NCBI RefSeq assembly: GCF_025791835.1
Contig: NZ_JAOXLP010000006.1
Coordinates: 62,001-126,000 of the forward strand
DNA: 64,000 bases
Direction of reading: 5' to 3'
Origin: Roseomonas xinghualingensis
GTDB taxonomy: Bacteria; Pseudomonadota; Alphaproteobacteria; Acetobacterales; Acetobacteraceae
Shown here piece by piece: positions 55,547 through 63,134 of this stretch (the first letter of the stretch is position 1; each line of letters opens with the position of its first letter). The translations under genes and the position numbers were made by a program. The notes under the pieces were generated by a model. It saw only the letters and a program-made list of their open reading frames with translations, did not search any database and was not told the DNA's origin.

Positions 55547-56044
55547 TCAGCCCGGCAGTCCCACAGGGTGGTAGTTGCGCGAGAACCAGATCAGCGCGGG
55601 CCGCGGCGCGCCGAGGCGGATGGCGCGGACCTGGGCGAACATGACGCTGTGAGTGCCCTTCTCCAGCACCTCCTCCACCACGCAATCCAGGGAGGCGACC
55701 GCATCCTCCAGCACCGGGGCGCCGGTGACGAGGGTGGTCCAGTCCCCCTGTTCGAAGCGGGCCTCCTGGCTGGCACCGGTGAAGCCGGCAAAGAGGTTGG
55801 ACAGGTCCTGGGCCTCACCCGAGAGGACATTCACGCAGAGCACGCCATTCGCCTTGGCGGCTGGGTTGAGGCTGCTGTTGCGGTTCATGCAAACGAGCAG
55901 GGTGGGCGGCGAATCCGTCACGCTGCAAACGGCGCTGGCGGTGATGCCGACGCGCCCGCCTTTTGGGCCATCCGTGGTGACGATGGTCACGGCGGCACCG
56001 AGCCGCGCCATGGCGTCGCGGAATTCCTGGCGATTCGGCTCCAT
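55547..56044 (-). CDS. Flavin reductase (HpaC/RutF family)
   Basis: This is a 165-residue NAD(P)H:FMN oxidoreductase that supplies reduced flavin to two-component monooxygenases. The ATG at 56044 gives MEPNRQEFRDAMARLGAAVTIVTTDGPKGGRVGITASAVCSV, the family's FMN-binding start. SPPTLLVCMNRNSSLNP, GVLCVNVLS and THSVMFAQVRAI are further motifs. No partner oxygenase gene is nearby. Upstream open frame to 56347 is rejected because it lacks family similarity and crosses into the divergent gene. Confidence 0.9.
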   Translation of the reverse strand: MEPNRQEFRDAMARLGAAVTIVTTDGPKGGRVGITASAVCSVTDSPPTLLVCMNRNSSLNPAAKANGVLCVNVLSGEAQDLSNLFAGFTGASQEARFEQGDWTTLVTGAPVLEDAVASLDCVVEEVLEKGTHSVMFAQVRAIRLGAPRPALIWFSRNYHPVGLPG

Positions 56045-56153
56045 GGCGGCAGCTTCCCTTCTTGGCCGGCAGTCGTCCCGGTATCGCCCCGTTCGGCTGG
56101 CTTTCATAGACCTGCCGGGCCGGGATGCAGCTTCGGCCGAATGGCCCCAAGAT

Positions 56154-57380
56154 ATGGGCATGAGCCGCTTCAGTTCCGCCTGCCCTGCCCTGCCCCGCCG
56201 CGCCGCCCTTGCCATGGCGCTGCTGGGGCTACACCCCGCGCGGTCGGAGCAGCCCGCCTGGACGGCGCTGGCACGGGATGCGCTGGCACCGATCCGCGCC
56301 GCTGTTTCGGGCGCCGAGGGGCCGATCCTGTTGAAATCCTTCACCACCGAGGGGCGCGAGGATTTCGACCGTGTCCATGCCGAGGTGGCCTTTACCTATG
56401 ACAATGCCCTGGCCGGGCTGGCACTCCTGTCCGGTGGCGAGCGGGACCTTGCCGCGCGGATCGCCGAGGCGCTGCGCCTGGCCCAGGAGCAGGACCGGCA
56501 CTGGCAGGACGGGCGGCTGCGCAATGCCTATCCGGCGGGGCGGATCTTTCCCGAAGCACCGCGCAGCCTCCGCCCGCCCGGCTGGTGGGACGCGGCGCGC
56601 GGGCAATGGCTGGAGGATGGCTATCAGGCCGGCAGCGCGGCCGGGCCGGTGGCCTTCGCCATGCTGCTCTGGACCGCGCTGGGCGATCCACCCTTCCGCC
56701 GGGCCGCGGAACGGGCCGCGGACTGGCTGGAGACGCTGCGGGCGCCATCCGGCTATCGCGGCGGCACCATCGGGCATGAGCCGGCGCCGGATGCGCTGCC
56801 TTGGGTCAGCACCGAGCAGAACCTGGACCTCGCGGTCGCCTTCGCGCGGCTGGGGCGCGTGGCGGCGGCCGATCACGCCGCGCGCTTCGTCCGCTCCATG
56901 TGGCAGGCGCCCGAGCGCCGCTTCGCCATGGGGCTGACGCCCGAAGGGGCGGTGAACACGGGCAGTGCGCTGGACGCCAATCTCTGGCCTCCCCTCGCCT
57001 GGCCGGAGCAAGGGTTGGAACCGGCGCTGGACTGGGTGCTGACGCGGCACGGCCTCCCATCCGGCGCGCCGCCGGAGGAGATGGACGGGCTGGACTTCAA
57101 TGACGACCGGGACGGCATCTGGCTGGAGGGCACGGCCCAGGCAACGCTTCTCCTCCGCCGGCTTGGGCGGGAGGCGCTGGCGTCGCGCTTCGCGGCGACC
57201 ATCGCCCGCCACCGCCGCCCCGATGGATGGATCGCGGCATCGAGCACGGCATGGCTGACCACCGGCCTTGGTACGGGCCTACGGCCGGGAGCGGCGGATT
57301 TCCTCTATCCGGCGCGTGGGCATCTGGCGACGAATGCCTGGGCGGCCTTGGCCGGGCTGAACGCCAGCCCCTTCGGCTGA
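56154..57380 (+). CDS. Exported protein, possible alpha/alpha-barrel glycosidase-like
   Basis: This is a 408-residue protein with an N-terminal export signal (RRAALAMALLGLHPARS). The rest is a series of Ala/Leu/Arg-rich helices with [64 protein letters not shown] and STAWLTTGLGTG. This pattern fits (alpha/alpha)6 six-hairpin carbohydrate-active enzymes. ATGs at 56154 and 56160 are both possible starts. No catalytic pair can be named with confidence, so activity is unproven. Confidence 0.65.
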   Translation: MGMSRFSSACPALPRRAALAMALLGLHPARSEQPAWTALARDALAPIRAAVSGAEGPILLKSFTTEGREDFDRVHAEVAFTYDNALAGLALLSGGERDLAARIAEALRLAQEQDRHWQDGRLRNAYPAGRIFPEAPRSLRPPGWWDAARGQWLEDGYQAGSAAGPVAFAMLLWTALGDPPFRRAAERAADWLETLRAPSGYRGGTIGHEPAPDALPWVSTEQNLDLAVAFARLGRVAAADHAARFVRSMWQAPERRFAMGLTPEGAVNTGSALDANLWPPLAWPEQGLEPALDWVLTRHGLPSGAPPEEMDGLDFNDDRDGIWLEGTAQATLLLRRLGREALASRFAATIARHRRPDGWIAASSTAWLTTGLGTGLRPGAADFLYPARGHLATNAWAALAGLNASPFG

Positions 57381-57446
57381 GGGCACCGCGCCCCGCCTTG
57401 CCGCAGTGGCGCTCCCGCTTTTTCGCCGGAACGGGGAATTTTTGCC

Positions 57447-57857
57447 TTATATCTGCGGCATCTGCGGGTAGCAGGAGGCATCGGCCGGAGGCTGGTCCCA
57501 GGGCTGGGCGGAGGAGCACCAGATGTGCATCGACGGCCTCGCCCATCTCGCATCGTCCAGGGTGCCGGCCTGTACCATCGAAAGCCCCGGCAAGGCGGCG
57601 GCATCCGTCAGGACATGCGAGCCGCATTCGGGGCAGAAGAGGCGCGCCACCGCCTCGCCGCTTCCGCCTGTCGTGTGGAACGGCTTCAACTGGCCTTCGA
57701 CGCGAAGGGTATCGGCTGGGACCGCCACATTGATGGAATGCGCCGCCCCGGTCGCTTTCTGGCAGTCGCGGCAGTGGCACGCGGCCACGAACACCGGTTC
57801 GGCGCTCGCCCTGTAGCTCACCGCGCCGCAGAGGCAGCTACCCGCGACCTTTTGCAT
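57447..57857 (-). CDS. GFA family zinc protein
   Basis: This is a 136-residue protein of the GFA (glutathione-dependent formaldehyde-activating enzyme-like) family with a zinc-binding fold. The cysteine sets are SCLCGAVSY, CHCRDCQKATGA and FCPECGSHV, the full pattern for two zinc sites. A good ribosome site (GGAGGAAGG) precedes the ATG. Most members have no proven substrate; a role in thiol-linked aldehyde handling is only a family idea. Confidence 0.9.
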   Translation of the reverse strand: MQKVAGSCLCGAVSYRASAEPVFVAACHCRDCQKATGAAHSINVAVPADTLRVEGQLKPFHTTGGSGEAVARLFCPECGSHVLTDAAALPGLSMVQAGTLDDARWARPSMHIWCSSAQPWDQPPADASCYPQMPQI

Positions 57858-57915
57858 GCCTTCCTCCCGGCCTTCACTGTCCCGAGCAGATTAGAACGGT
57901 ACCAAACCAATTTCT

Positions 57916-58488
57916 TCAATGGCCGCGAGGAGGCCGGGACACCGCCGGGGCGCCGCCTTGGGCGAGCCAATCCTGCCGGTCCAGCACGTACCAGACATGG
58001 GCATGGAGCGGATGATCCGCCGGCAGGCGCGGATGGCCGAAGCAGCCGCCACGCCGCATTCCCAGCCTTTCCATCAGCCGCCAGGAGGGTTCATTGGCCG
58101 GCACGGTGAAGGCGACGATCCGCTCCAGCCCAAGCCTTCCGAACCCTTCCGCCAGGGCTTGGCGCGCGGCGGCGGCCGCCAGGCCGCGCCGCTGGAAGGC
58201 CGGGCGCAGGCGCCAGGCGATCTCCACCGCCGGGGTGAAGGGCGCCTCGAAAGCCACGCGAAGAAGCCCGCACATCCCGGCCAGCGCGCCATCGGCCTCC
58301 ACGGCCCATACGCCGAAGCCATGGGTGGCGTGATGGGCCTGGATGCGATCCAGCAGTGCATCGGATTCGGCGCGTGAAAGCATCGCCGGGAAGTGGCGCA
58401 TCACCGCCGGATCGGCATTCATCGCGGCGAAGTCCTCGCGATCCGCCTCCCGCCATTCCCGCAGGATCACGCGCGCCGATGCGGCCAT
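57916..58488 (-). CDS. GNAT-family acetyltransferase, RimJ/RimL-like
   Basis: This is a 190-residue acyltransferase. The N-terminus RVILREWREADREDFAAMNADPAVMRHFPAML is typical of the RimJ/RimL group. The CoA loop is IAWRLRPAFQRRGLAAAAARQALAEGF near residues 95-115, with VPANEPSWRLMERLGMRRGG later. The C-terminal HAHVWYVLDRQDWL also fits. The substrate is unknown. It is divergent from the CoA-transferase pair and lies 58 bases upstream of the GFA gene on the same strand. Confidence 0.87.
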   Translation of the reverse strand: MAASARVILREWREADREDFAAMNADPAVMRHFPAMLSRAESDALLDRIQAHHATHGFGVWAVEADGALAGMCGLLRVAFEAPFTPAVEIAWRLRPAFQRRGLAAAAARQALAEGFGRLGLERIVAFTVPANEPSWRLMERLGMRRGGCFGHPRLPADHPLHAHVWYVLDRQDWLAQGGAPAVSRPPRGH

Positions 58489-58576
58489 TCCATCCCCTCC
58501 CCGGCTAGCCCCCTCCCCAGCTTACGGGGTGCAAGCGGCGGCAAAATGGGCCAGCTTTGCCGCCGGAGGAACTGCC

Positions 58577-59404
58577 ATGACACAAGTGAGCCTGGAAAAC
58601 CTGGCCGCGGCCGTGCCCGATGGGGCGCTGCTCGCCCTGCCACCCGATAATTCCTTGCCTTCCGTGGCCCTGGCCAAGGCGCTGGCACGGCGCGGCGCGA
58701 AGGGCCTGCGGCTGCTGGGCGTGCCGGTTTCGGGCTTCGCGACGGATCTGCTAATCGGCGCGGGTTGCGTGGCGGAGGTACAGACCAGCGCCGTTTCGCT
58801 TGGTGAGGCCGGTTTCGCGCCGCGCTTCTCGGCGGCGGTGAAGGCCGGGGCCGTCGTGATCCGCGACGCCACCTGCCCCGCCATCCACACCATGCTGCAG
58901 GCCGCCGAGAAGGGCGTGCCCTTCATGCCGCTGCGCGGGCTGATCGGCAGCGACATCCTGGCACATCGCCCAGATTGGCGCGTGGTGCAGAACCCGCTCT
59001 CCGACACGCCCGATCCCATCGTGATCCTGCCGGCGCTGCAGCCTGACGTGGCGGCGGTGCATGCGGTGATGGCGGATGAGGCCGGGAATGTCTGGGTGGG
59101 GCGCCGGCGCGAATGCGCGACCCTCGCCCATGCCTCGCGCAAGCTGCTGGTGACGGTGGAGCGCGTGGTGCCCGGCAATATGCTGGAGGATGAGCGCCTC
59201 GCCCCCGGCACCATCTCGGCCACCTATGTCGAGGCCTATGCCGTGGCGGAGCGCGGCGCGCATCCGGTGGCGCTGCTGGACGAATACGGCTTCGACGCCG
59301 CCTATGTCGCCGCCTATGCGAAGGCCGCCCGCACGGAGGAAGGCTTCCGCGCCTGGATGGATGAACATGTGTTCGGCGGCGTGGTGCGGGAGGCAGCGGA
59401 ATGA
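58577..59404 (+). CDS. CoA-transferase subunit A (IpdA/glutaconate CoA-transferase-like)
   Basis: This is the 275-residue first subunit of a class I CoA-transferase-like pair. The ATG at 58577 follows GGAGGA. The segment GAGCVAEVQTSAVSLGEAGFAPRFSAAVKAG and the later TCPAIHTMLQAAEKGVPFMPLRGLIGSDIL match this branch, which includes glutaconate CoA-transferases and ring-cleaving hydrolases. The 4-base overlap with the next gene fits a strict heterodimer. The acid substrate is unknown. Confidence 0.82.
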   Translation: MTQVSLENLAAAVPDGALLALPPDNSLPSVALAKALARRGAKGLRLLGVPVSGFATDLLIGAGCVAEVQTSAVSLGEAGFAPRFSAAVKAGAVVIRDATCPAIHTMLQAAEKGVPFMPLRGLIGSDILAHRPDWRVVQNPLSDTPDPIVILPALQPDVAAVHAVMADEAGNVWVGRRRECATLAHASRKLLVTVERVVPGNMLEDERLAPGTISATYVEAYAVAERGAHPVALLDEYGFDAAYVAAYAKAARTEEGFRAWMDEHVFGGVVREAAE

Positions 59405-60156
59405 GCGGCGTGGTGCAACCCGAGGAGCGGCTGGCAGCCGCCCTGGCGCGGCTGATCCTCGATCCTTCCGCGCCGCCGGTGCGGCATATCGCGGTGGGCG
59501 CGGCCTCTCCCATCCCGGCGGCGGCCTGCTGGCTGGTGGCGAAGTCCGGCCATCCTGTGCGGCTCTCCCTGCTGCACAAGCGCACGGGCAATCCCTTCAC
59601 CGAAGGCTCCCGTGAGTTGTTCGACCTGACGGGCCAGGGGCGGATCGACCTTTTCTTCCTCGGCGGCGGCCAGATCGACGGGCAGGCGAACATCAACCTG
59701 ATCGGCACCGGCGAATGGCCCGGCGCCGGAGTGCGCTTCCCCGGCAGCTTCGGCTCGGCCTTCATGTATTTCATGACGCCGCGCACCATCCTGTTCCGCG
59801 AGGAGCATTCCCCGCGCGTGCTGGTGCCACGGGTGGACAATGTCTCCGCGCCGGGCGTCTCGCCGCCCGAGGTATTCCGCCGTGGCACGGCCCAGGCACT
59901 GGTGACGGGGCGCTGCGTCTTCCGCTTCGATCCCGCCCGCGCCCGCTTCACGCTGGAAAGCGTGCATCCCGGCGAGAGCGTGGAGACGATCCGCGCGCAG
60001 ACAGGGTTCGATTTCGACGCGCCTGCCCAGGTGCCGCCGACACCCGACCCCACGGCGGAGGAGCTGGCGCTGCTGCGCGGCCCGGTCTGCGACGAGATGG
60101 TGGAAACCTATCCCGAGTTCTGCGCCCGGGTCTGGGAACGCAAGGCCGCCGCCTGA
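59401..60156 (+). CDS. CoA-transferase subunit B
   Basis: This is the 251-residue partner subunit. The ATG overlaps the previous TGA. Conserved parts are HIAVGAASPIPAAACWLVAK, DLFFLGGGQIDGQANINLIG and GSAFMYFMTPRTILFREEHSPRVLVPRVD. The usual catalytic Glu motif of class I transferases is not obvious here, as in the IpdB-like branch, so the pair could hydrate or cleave a CoA ester rather than move CoA. RidA and a Bug receptor converge on it from the other side. Confidence 0.8.
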   Translation: MSGVVQPEERLAAALARLILDPSAPPVRHIAVGAASPIPAAACWLVAKSGHPVRLSLLHKRTGNPFTEGSRELFDLTGQGRIDLFFLGGGQIDGQANINLIGTGEWPGAGVRFPGSFGSAFMYFMTPRTILFREEHSPRVLVPRVDNVSAPGVSPPEVFRRGTAQALVTGRCVFRFDPARARFTLESVHPGESVETIRAQTGFDFDAPAQVPPTPDPTAEELALLRGPVCDEMVETYPEFCARVWERKAAA

Positions 60157-60166
60157 TCGGAGGATA

Positions 60167-60189
60167 GCGGACGGAACCGGCCCGTCCGC
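60167..60189. terminator. Hairpin between convergent CoA-transferase and RidA genes
   Basis: GCGGACGG (60167-60174) pairs with CCGTCCGC (60182-60189) around a 7-base loop in the 49-base gap between converging genes. Confidence 0.55.
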
Positions 60190-60205
60190 CATCCCCCATG
60201 CCAGC

Positions 60206-60595
60206 CTAGCCGAGCACCGCCACCGCCTCGATCTCAAGCAGGAAGTTCGGGCGCGGCAGGGAATAGACAATGGCGGTGGTACGCGCCGGGTATTTCCCAT
60301 CGGGGAAATGCGCGGCGTAGATACGGTTCATCTCCTCGAAATCCTCGCGGCGGGTGAGCAGCACATTCACCTTCACCACGCGGCTCCAATCGCCGCCGGC
60401 TTCCTCGAGAATCCCGGTGATGGTCTTCATCACCTGCGTCATCTGCGCGGTGAAGTCGCCCACCGCCAGCTTGCCATTCTCATCATAGGCAGGGATGCCG
60501 GAGATGTAGAGCAGGTTGCCGGCCTTCACTGCCGGTGAAAGTGGCGCCATCACCTTGAACTGGCCGGGCGGATGGATGTGCTCGATCGGGGTCAT
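60206..60595 (-). CDS. RidA family (YjgF/YER057c) deaminase-like protein
   Basis: RidA-family proteins clear reactive enamine/imine intermediates or act as related deaminases. This one has 129 residues. The start MTPIEHIHPPGQFKVMAPLSPAVKAGNLLYISG, then AQMTQVMKTITGILEEAGGDWSRVVKVNVLLT and YPARTTAIVYSLPRPNFLLEIEAVAVL, match the family. The conserved arginine near residue 107 (PARTT) needed for imine deaminase activity is present. A good ribosome site precedes the ATG. It lies 40 bases after the Bug receptor gene. Confidence 0.92.
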   Translation of the reverse strand: MTPIEHIHPPGQFKVMAPLSPAVKAGNLLYISGIPAYDENGKLAVGDFTAQMTQVMKTITGILEEAGGDWSRVVKVNVLLTRREDFEEMNRIYAAHFPDGKYPARTTAIVYSLPRPNFLLEIEAVAVLG

Positions 60596-60635
60596 GCAAT
60601 CTCCTGGGTGGTCTCTGGGGCGGACCCTCGTCCGC

Positions 60636-61607
60636 TCAGCCGGGCGTCAGATTGGCCGCGCGCACGACCTCGGCATAGACGGCCGTGTCGCGCTTGATGC
60701 GTTCCGTCAGCTCGGCTGGGCCCTTCGCCAGGATGTCGAGCCCATTCTCCTCCAGCCGCGCCCGCGCCTCGGGCCTGGCCAGCGAGCCGATGACGGCGTC
60801 GGTAAGCGCGGCGCGCACCTCTGGCTTCGCGCCGGCGGGCATGACGAGCCCGTACCAGGAATCCGACACCATCTGGCCGAATCCCAGTTCCGCGAAGGTA
60901 GGCACGTCCGGCAGCAGCTTGTGGCGCTGCCTCGCGACGATGCCGAGCGGGACGAGGCGGTTGTCGTGGATGCCGGGCAGCACGTCCGGCAGGTTGGCGA
61001 GGGTGTAGTCCAGCCGCGCCGCATAAAGGTCGGTCATCATCGGCGGCGTGCCGCGATAGGGGACGTGCTGCGCGTTCAGCCCGGCCAGCAGCTTGAATTG
61101 CTCCATGCCCATATGCTGGCTCGTGCCCTGGCCGTTGCTGCCGAAGGAAAGCCCCGCGCCCGGCTGCCTCGCCTTCGCGACGAAAGCAGCGAAGTCCCTG
61201 GCCACGTCCGGATGGCAGACCATGACATGCGGCATTTCCACCAGCAGGGCCAGCGGGTCGAAATCCATCAGCGGGTCATAGGGCTTGGGCTTGTGGAGGG
61301 TGGGGTTCACCGTGAAGCTGTTCGCCACCATCACCACCGTCTGCCCATCCGGCGGCATCACCTTCACCGCCTGCACGGCAACGAGCGTGCCGGCGCCGGG
61401 CCGGTTCTCGACCACGATATTCTGGCCCAGCCGAGGCGCCGCCCCGTCCGTCACGATGCGCGCCACCATGTCGAAGCTGGAACCCGGGGGGAACGGCACC
61501 ACGTAGCGCAGCGGCGCCGGCGGCTTCCACCCTTGGCCCCAGGCCGCGCCATTGGCGAGGAAGGGCATGGCGAGCCCCGGGAGGGCCAGAAGGGAACGAC
61601 GGCGCAT
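60636..61607 (-). CDS. Bug-type tripartite tricarboxylate transporter receptor (fourth copy)
   Basis: This is a 323-residue periplasmic receptor. The N-terminus RRRSLLALPGLAMPFLANGAAWG is an export signal, possibly twin-arginine. Motifs are LRYVVPFPPGSSFDMVARI, GQNIVVENRPGAGTLVAVQ, HVPYRGTPPMMTDLYAARLD and LLPDVPTFAELGFG. It is divergent from the CaiB-type gene. RidA follows on the same strand, so receptor and RidA may be cotranscribed. No cognate membrane genes are present. Confidence 0.92.
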   Translation of the reverse strand: MRRRSLLALPGLAMPFLANGAAWGQGWKPPAPLRYVVPFPPGSSFDMVARIVTDGAAPRLGQNIVVENRPGAGTLVAVQAVKVMPPDGQTVVMVANSFTVNPTLHKPKPYDPLMDFDPLALLVEMPHVMVCHPDVARDFAAFVAKARQPGAGLSFGSNGQGTSQHMGMEQFKLLAGLNAQHVPYRGTPPMMTDLYAARLDYTLANLPDVLPGIHDNRLVPLGIVARQRHKLLPDVPTFAELGFGQMVSDSWYGLVMPAGAKPEVRAALTDAVIGSLARPEARARLEENGLDILAKGPAELTERIKRDTAVYAEVVRAANLTPG

Positions 61608-61789
61608 GAGGAAGGATCTCCAAAGGCGGGCTCTGCCCAGGGCCGGGCGTCGGTTCCCGACGGGCTCGGGCTCCTATGCCGCAGCGCAGCAATCCGCATG
61701 CCAGACCTGCATGGCGCGCCATAAAACCCATCCGCCCGCTTGAGCCTGGGGCTCCTTGGGGGCAGAAGGGGAGCGCTGGAGGACCCCTT

Positions 61790-63025
61790 ATGACCGATGC
61801 CCTGCCCCAGACGGATGCGGCCGCTGCCAACCGCGGCGCGAGCCCCGGCGCTCTCGCCGGCATCCGGGTGATCGACCTCACCCGCGTTCTCGGCGGGCCC
61901 TATTGCACCATGATCCTGTCCGACCACGGGGCGGAGGTGATCAAGATCGAGCCGCCCCAGGGCGATGAGGTGCGCGCCTGGGGCCCGCCCTTCCTGGATG
62001 GCACGGCCAGCTACTTCCTCGGCGTGAACCGCAACAAGCGGAGCATCTCCCTCGACCTCTCCAAGCAGGAAGGCCGCGACGTGCTGCTGCGCCTGCTGGA
62101 AGGCGCCGACGTCCTGATCGAGAACTACAAGCCCGGCAGCATGGAGAAGTGGGGCATCGGCTACGACGTCCTTTCCCAGCGCTTCCCCCGCCTGGTGCAT
62201 TGCCGCGTCTCCGGCTTCGGCGCCACCGGCCCCCTGGGCGGCCTGCCTGGCTATGACGCCATCGTGCAGGCCATGGTCGGGCTGATGTCCATCAATGGCG
62301 AGCCGGGCAGCGGGCCGCTCCGCATGGGCACGCCGGTGGTCGATCTCGCGACCGGCCTCTACTCCGCCATCGGCATCCTGATGGCCCTGCAGGAGCGCGA
62401 GCGTTCCGGCCAGGGCCAGTATGTGGACATGACGCTGCATGACTGCGGCATGGCGCTGCTGCATCCGCAGGCGGCGAACCACTTCCTGAATGGCAAGCGG
62501 CCGGTGGCCACCGGCAACCCGCACCCAAATATCAGCCCCTATTCCAAGTTCCCGACCGCCACCTGCGAGATCTTCGTCGCCTGCGGCAACGAGCCCGCTT
62601 GGCGCAAGTTCTGCGCCTTCCTGGGGCTGGACGAGCTGGTGAACGACCCGCGTTTTGCCACCAATGGCGACCGCGTGGTGGACCGTGACGCTCTGAACGC
62701 CATCCTGGAGGAGCGCCTGCGCCAGGAAGACGGCCATGCCCTCTGCGACAGGTTGCTGAAGGCCGGCCTCCCCGCCGGCCCCGTGCTCCATGTGGACGAG
62801 GCCGTGGCGGCGCCGCATACCAAGGCTCGCAACATGGTGGCCGAAATCGGTGAGTTCCGCGCGCTGAACACGCCGATCAAGCTCTCCCGCACGCCCGGCG
62901 GCGCCCGCACCGCCCCGCCGCGCTTCAACGAGCATGGCGATGCGGTGCTTGCGGCCGCCGGCTATTCGGCCGAGGAGATCGAGGCGCTGAAGAAGCAGGG
63001 CATCCTGGTGGAGACGCCGCGCTAG
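61790..63025 (+). CDS. CaiB/BaiF-family (class III) CoA-transferase
   Basis: Class III CoA-transferases move CoA between an acyl-CoA and a free acid by way of an aspartyl anhydride. The ATG at 61790 gives 411 residues. The N-terminus IRVIDLTRVLGGPYCTMILSDHGAEVIKIEPP is diagnostic. The catalytic aspartate is Asp185 in TPVVDLATGLYSAIGI. GRDVLLRLLEGADVLIENYKPG and GYDAIVQAMVGLMSINGEPG also fit. The donor and acceptor acids are unknown. The divergent Bug receptor may bring in the acid it activates. Confidence 0.93.
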   Translation: MTDALPQTDAAAANRGASPGALAGIRVIDLTRVLGGPYCTMILSDHGAEVIKIEPPQGDEVRAWGPPFLDGTASYFLGVNRNKRSISLDLSKQEGRDVLLRLLEGADVLIENYKPGSMEKWGIGYDVLSQRFPRLVHCRVSGFGATGPLGGLPGYDAIVQAMVGLMSINGEPGSGPLRMGTPVVDLATGLYSAIGILMALQERERSGQGQYVDMTLHDCGMALLHPQAANHFLNGKRPVATGNPHPNISPYSKFPTATCEIFVACGNEPAWRKFCAFLGLDELVNDPRFATNGDRVVDRDALNAILEERLRQEDGHALCDRLLKAGLPAGPVLHVDEAVAAPHTKARNMVAEIGEFRALNTPIKLSRTPGGARTAPPRFNEHGDAVLAAAGYSAEEIEALKKQGILVETPR

Positions 63026-63042
63026 CCCTTCCGGAACCAATG

Positions 63043-63070
63043 CCCGGCCGCGGTGACCATCGCGGCCGGG
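63043..63070 (+). terminator. Hairpin after the CaiB-type gene
   Basis: CCCGGCCGCG (63043-63052) pairs perfectly with CGCGGCCGGG (63061-63070) around an 8-base loop. No T-run follows. It separates the CoA-transferase gene from the chemoreceptor gene. Confidence 0.6.
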
Positions 63071-63134
63071 AAACGGAATCTTCAGCGATGGCAGCCGATG
63101 ATGGTCTTGGAACCATCTCGGCAAGGCCATTCAC

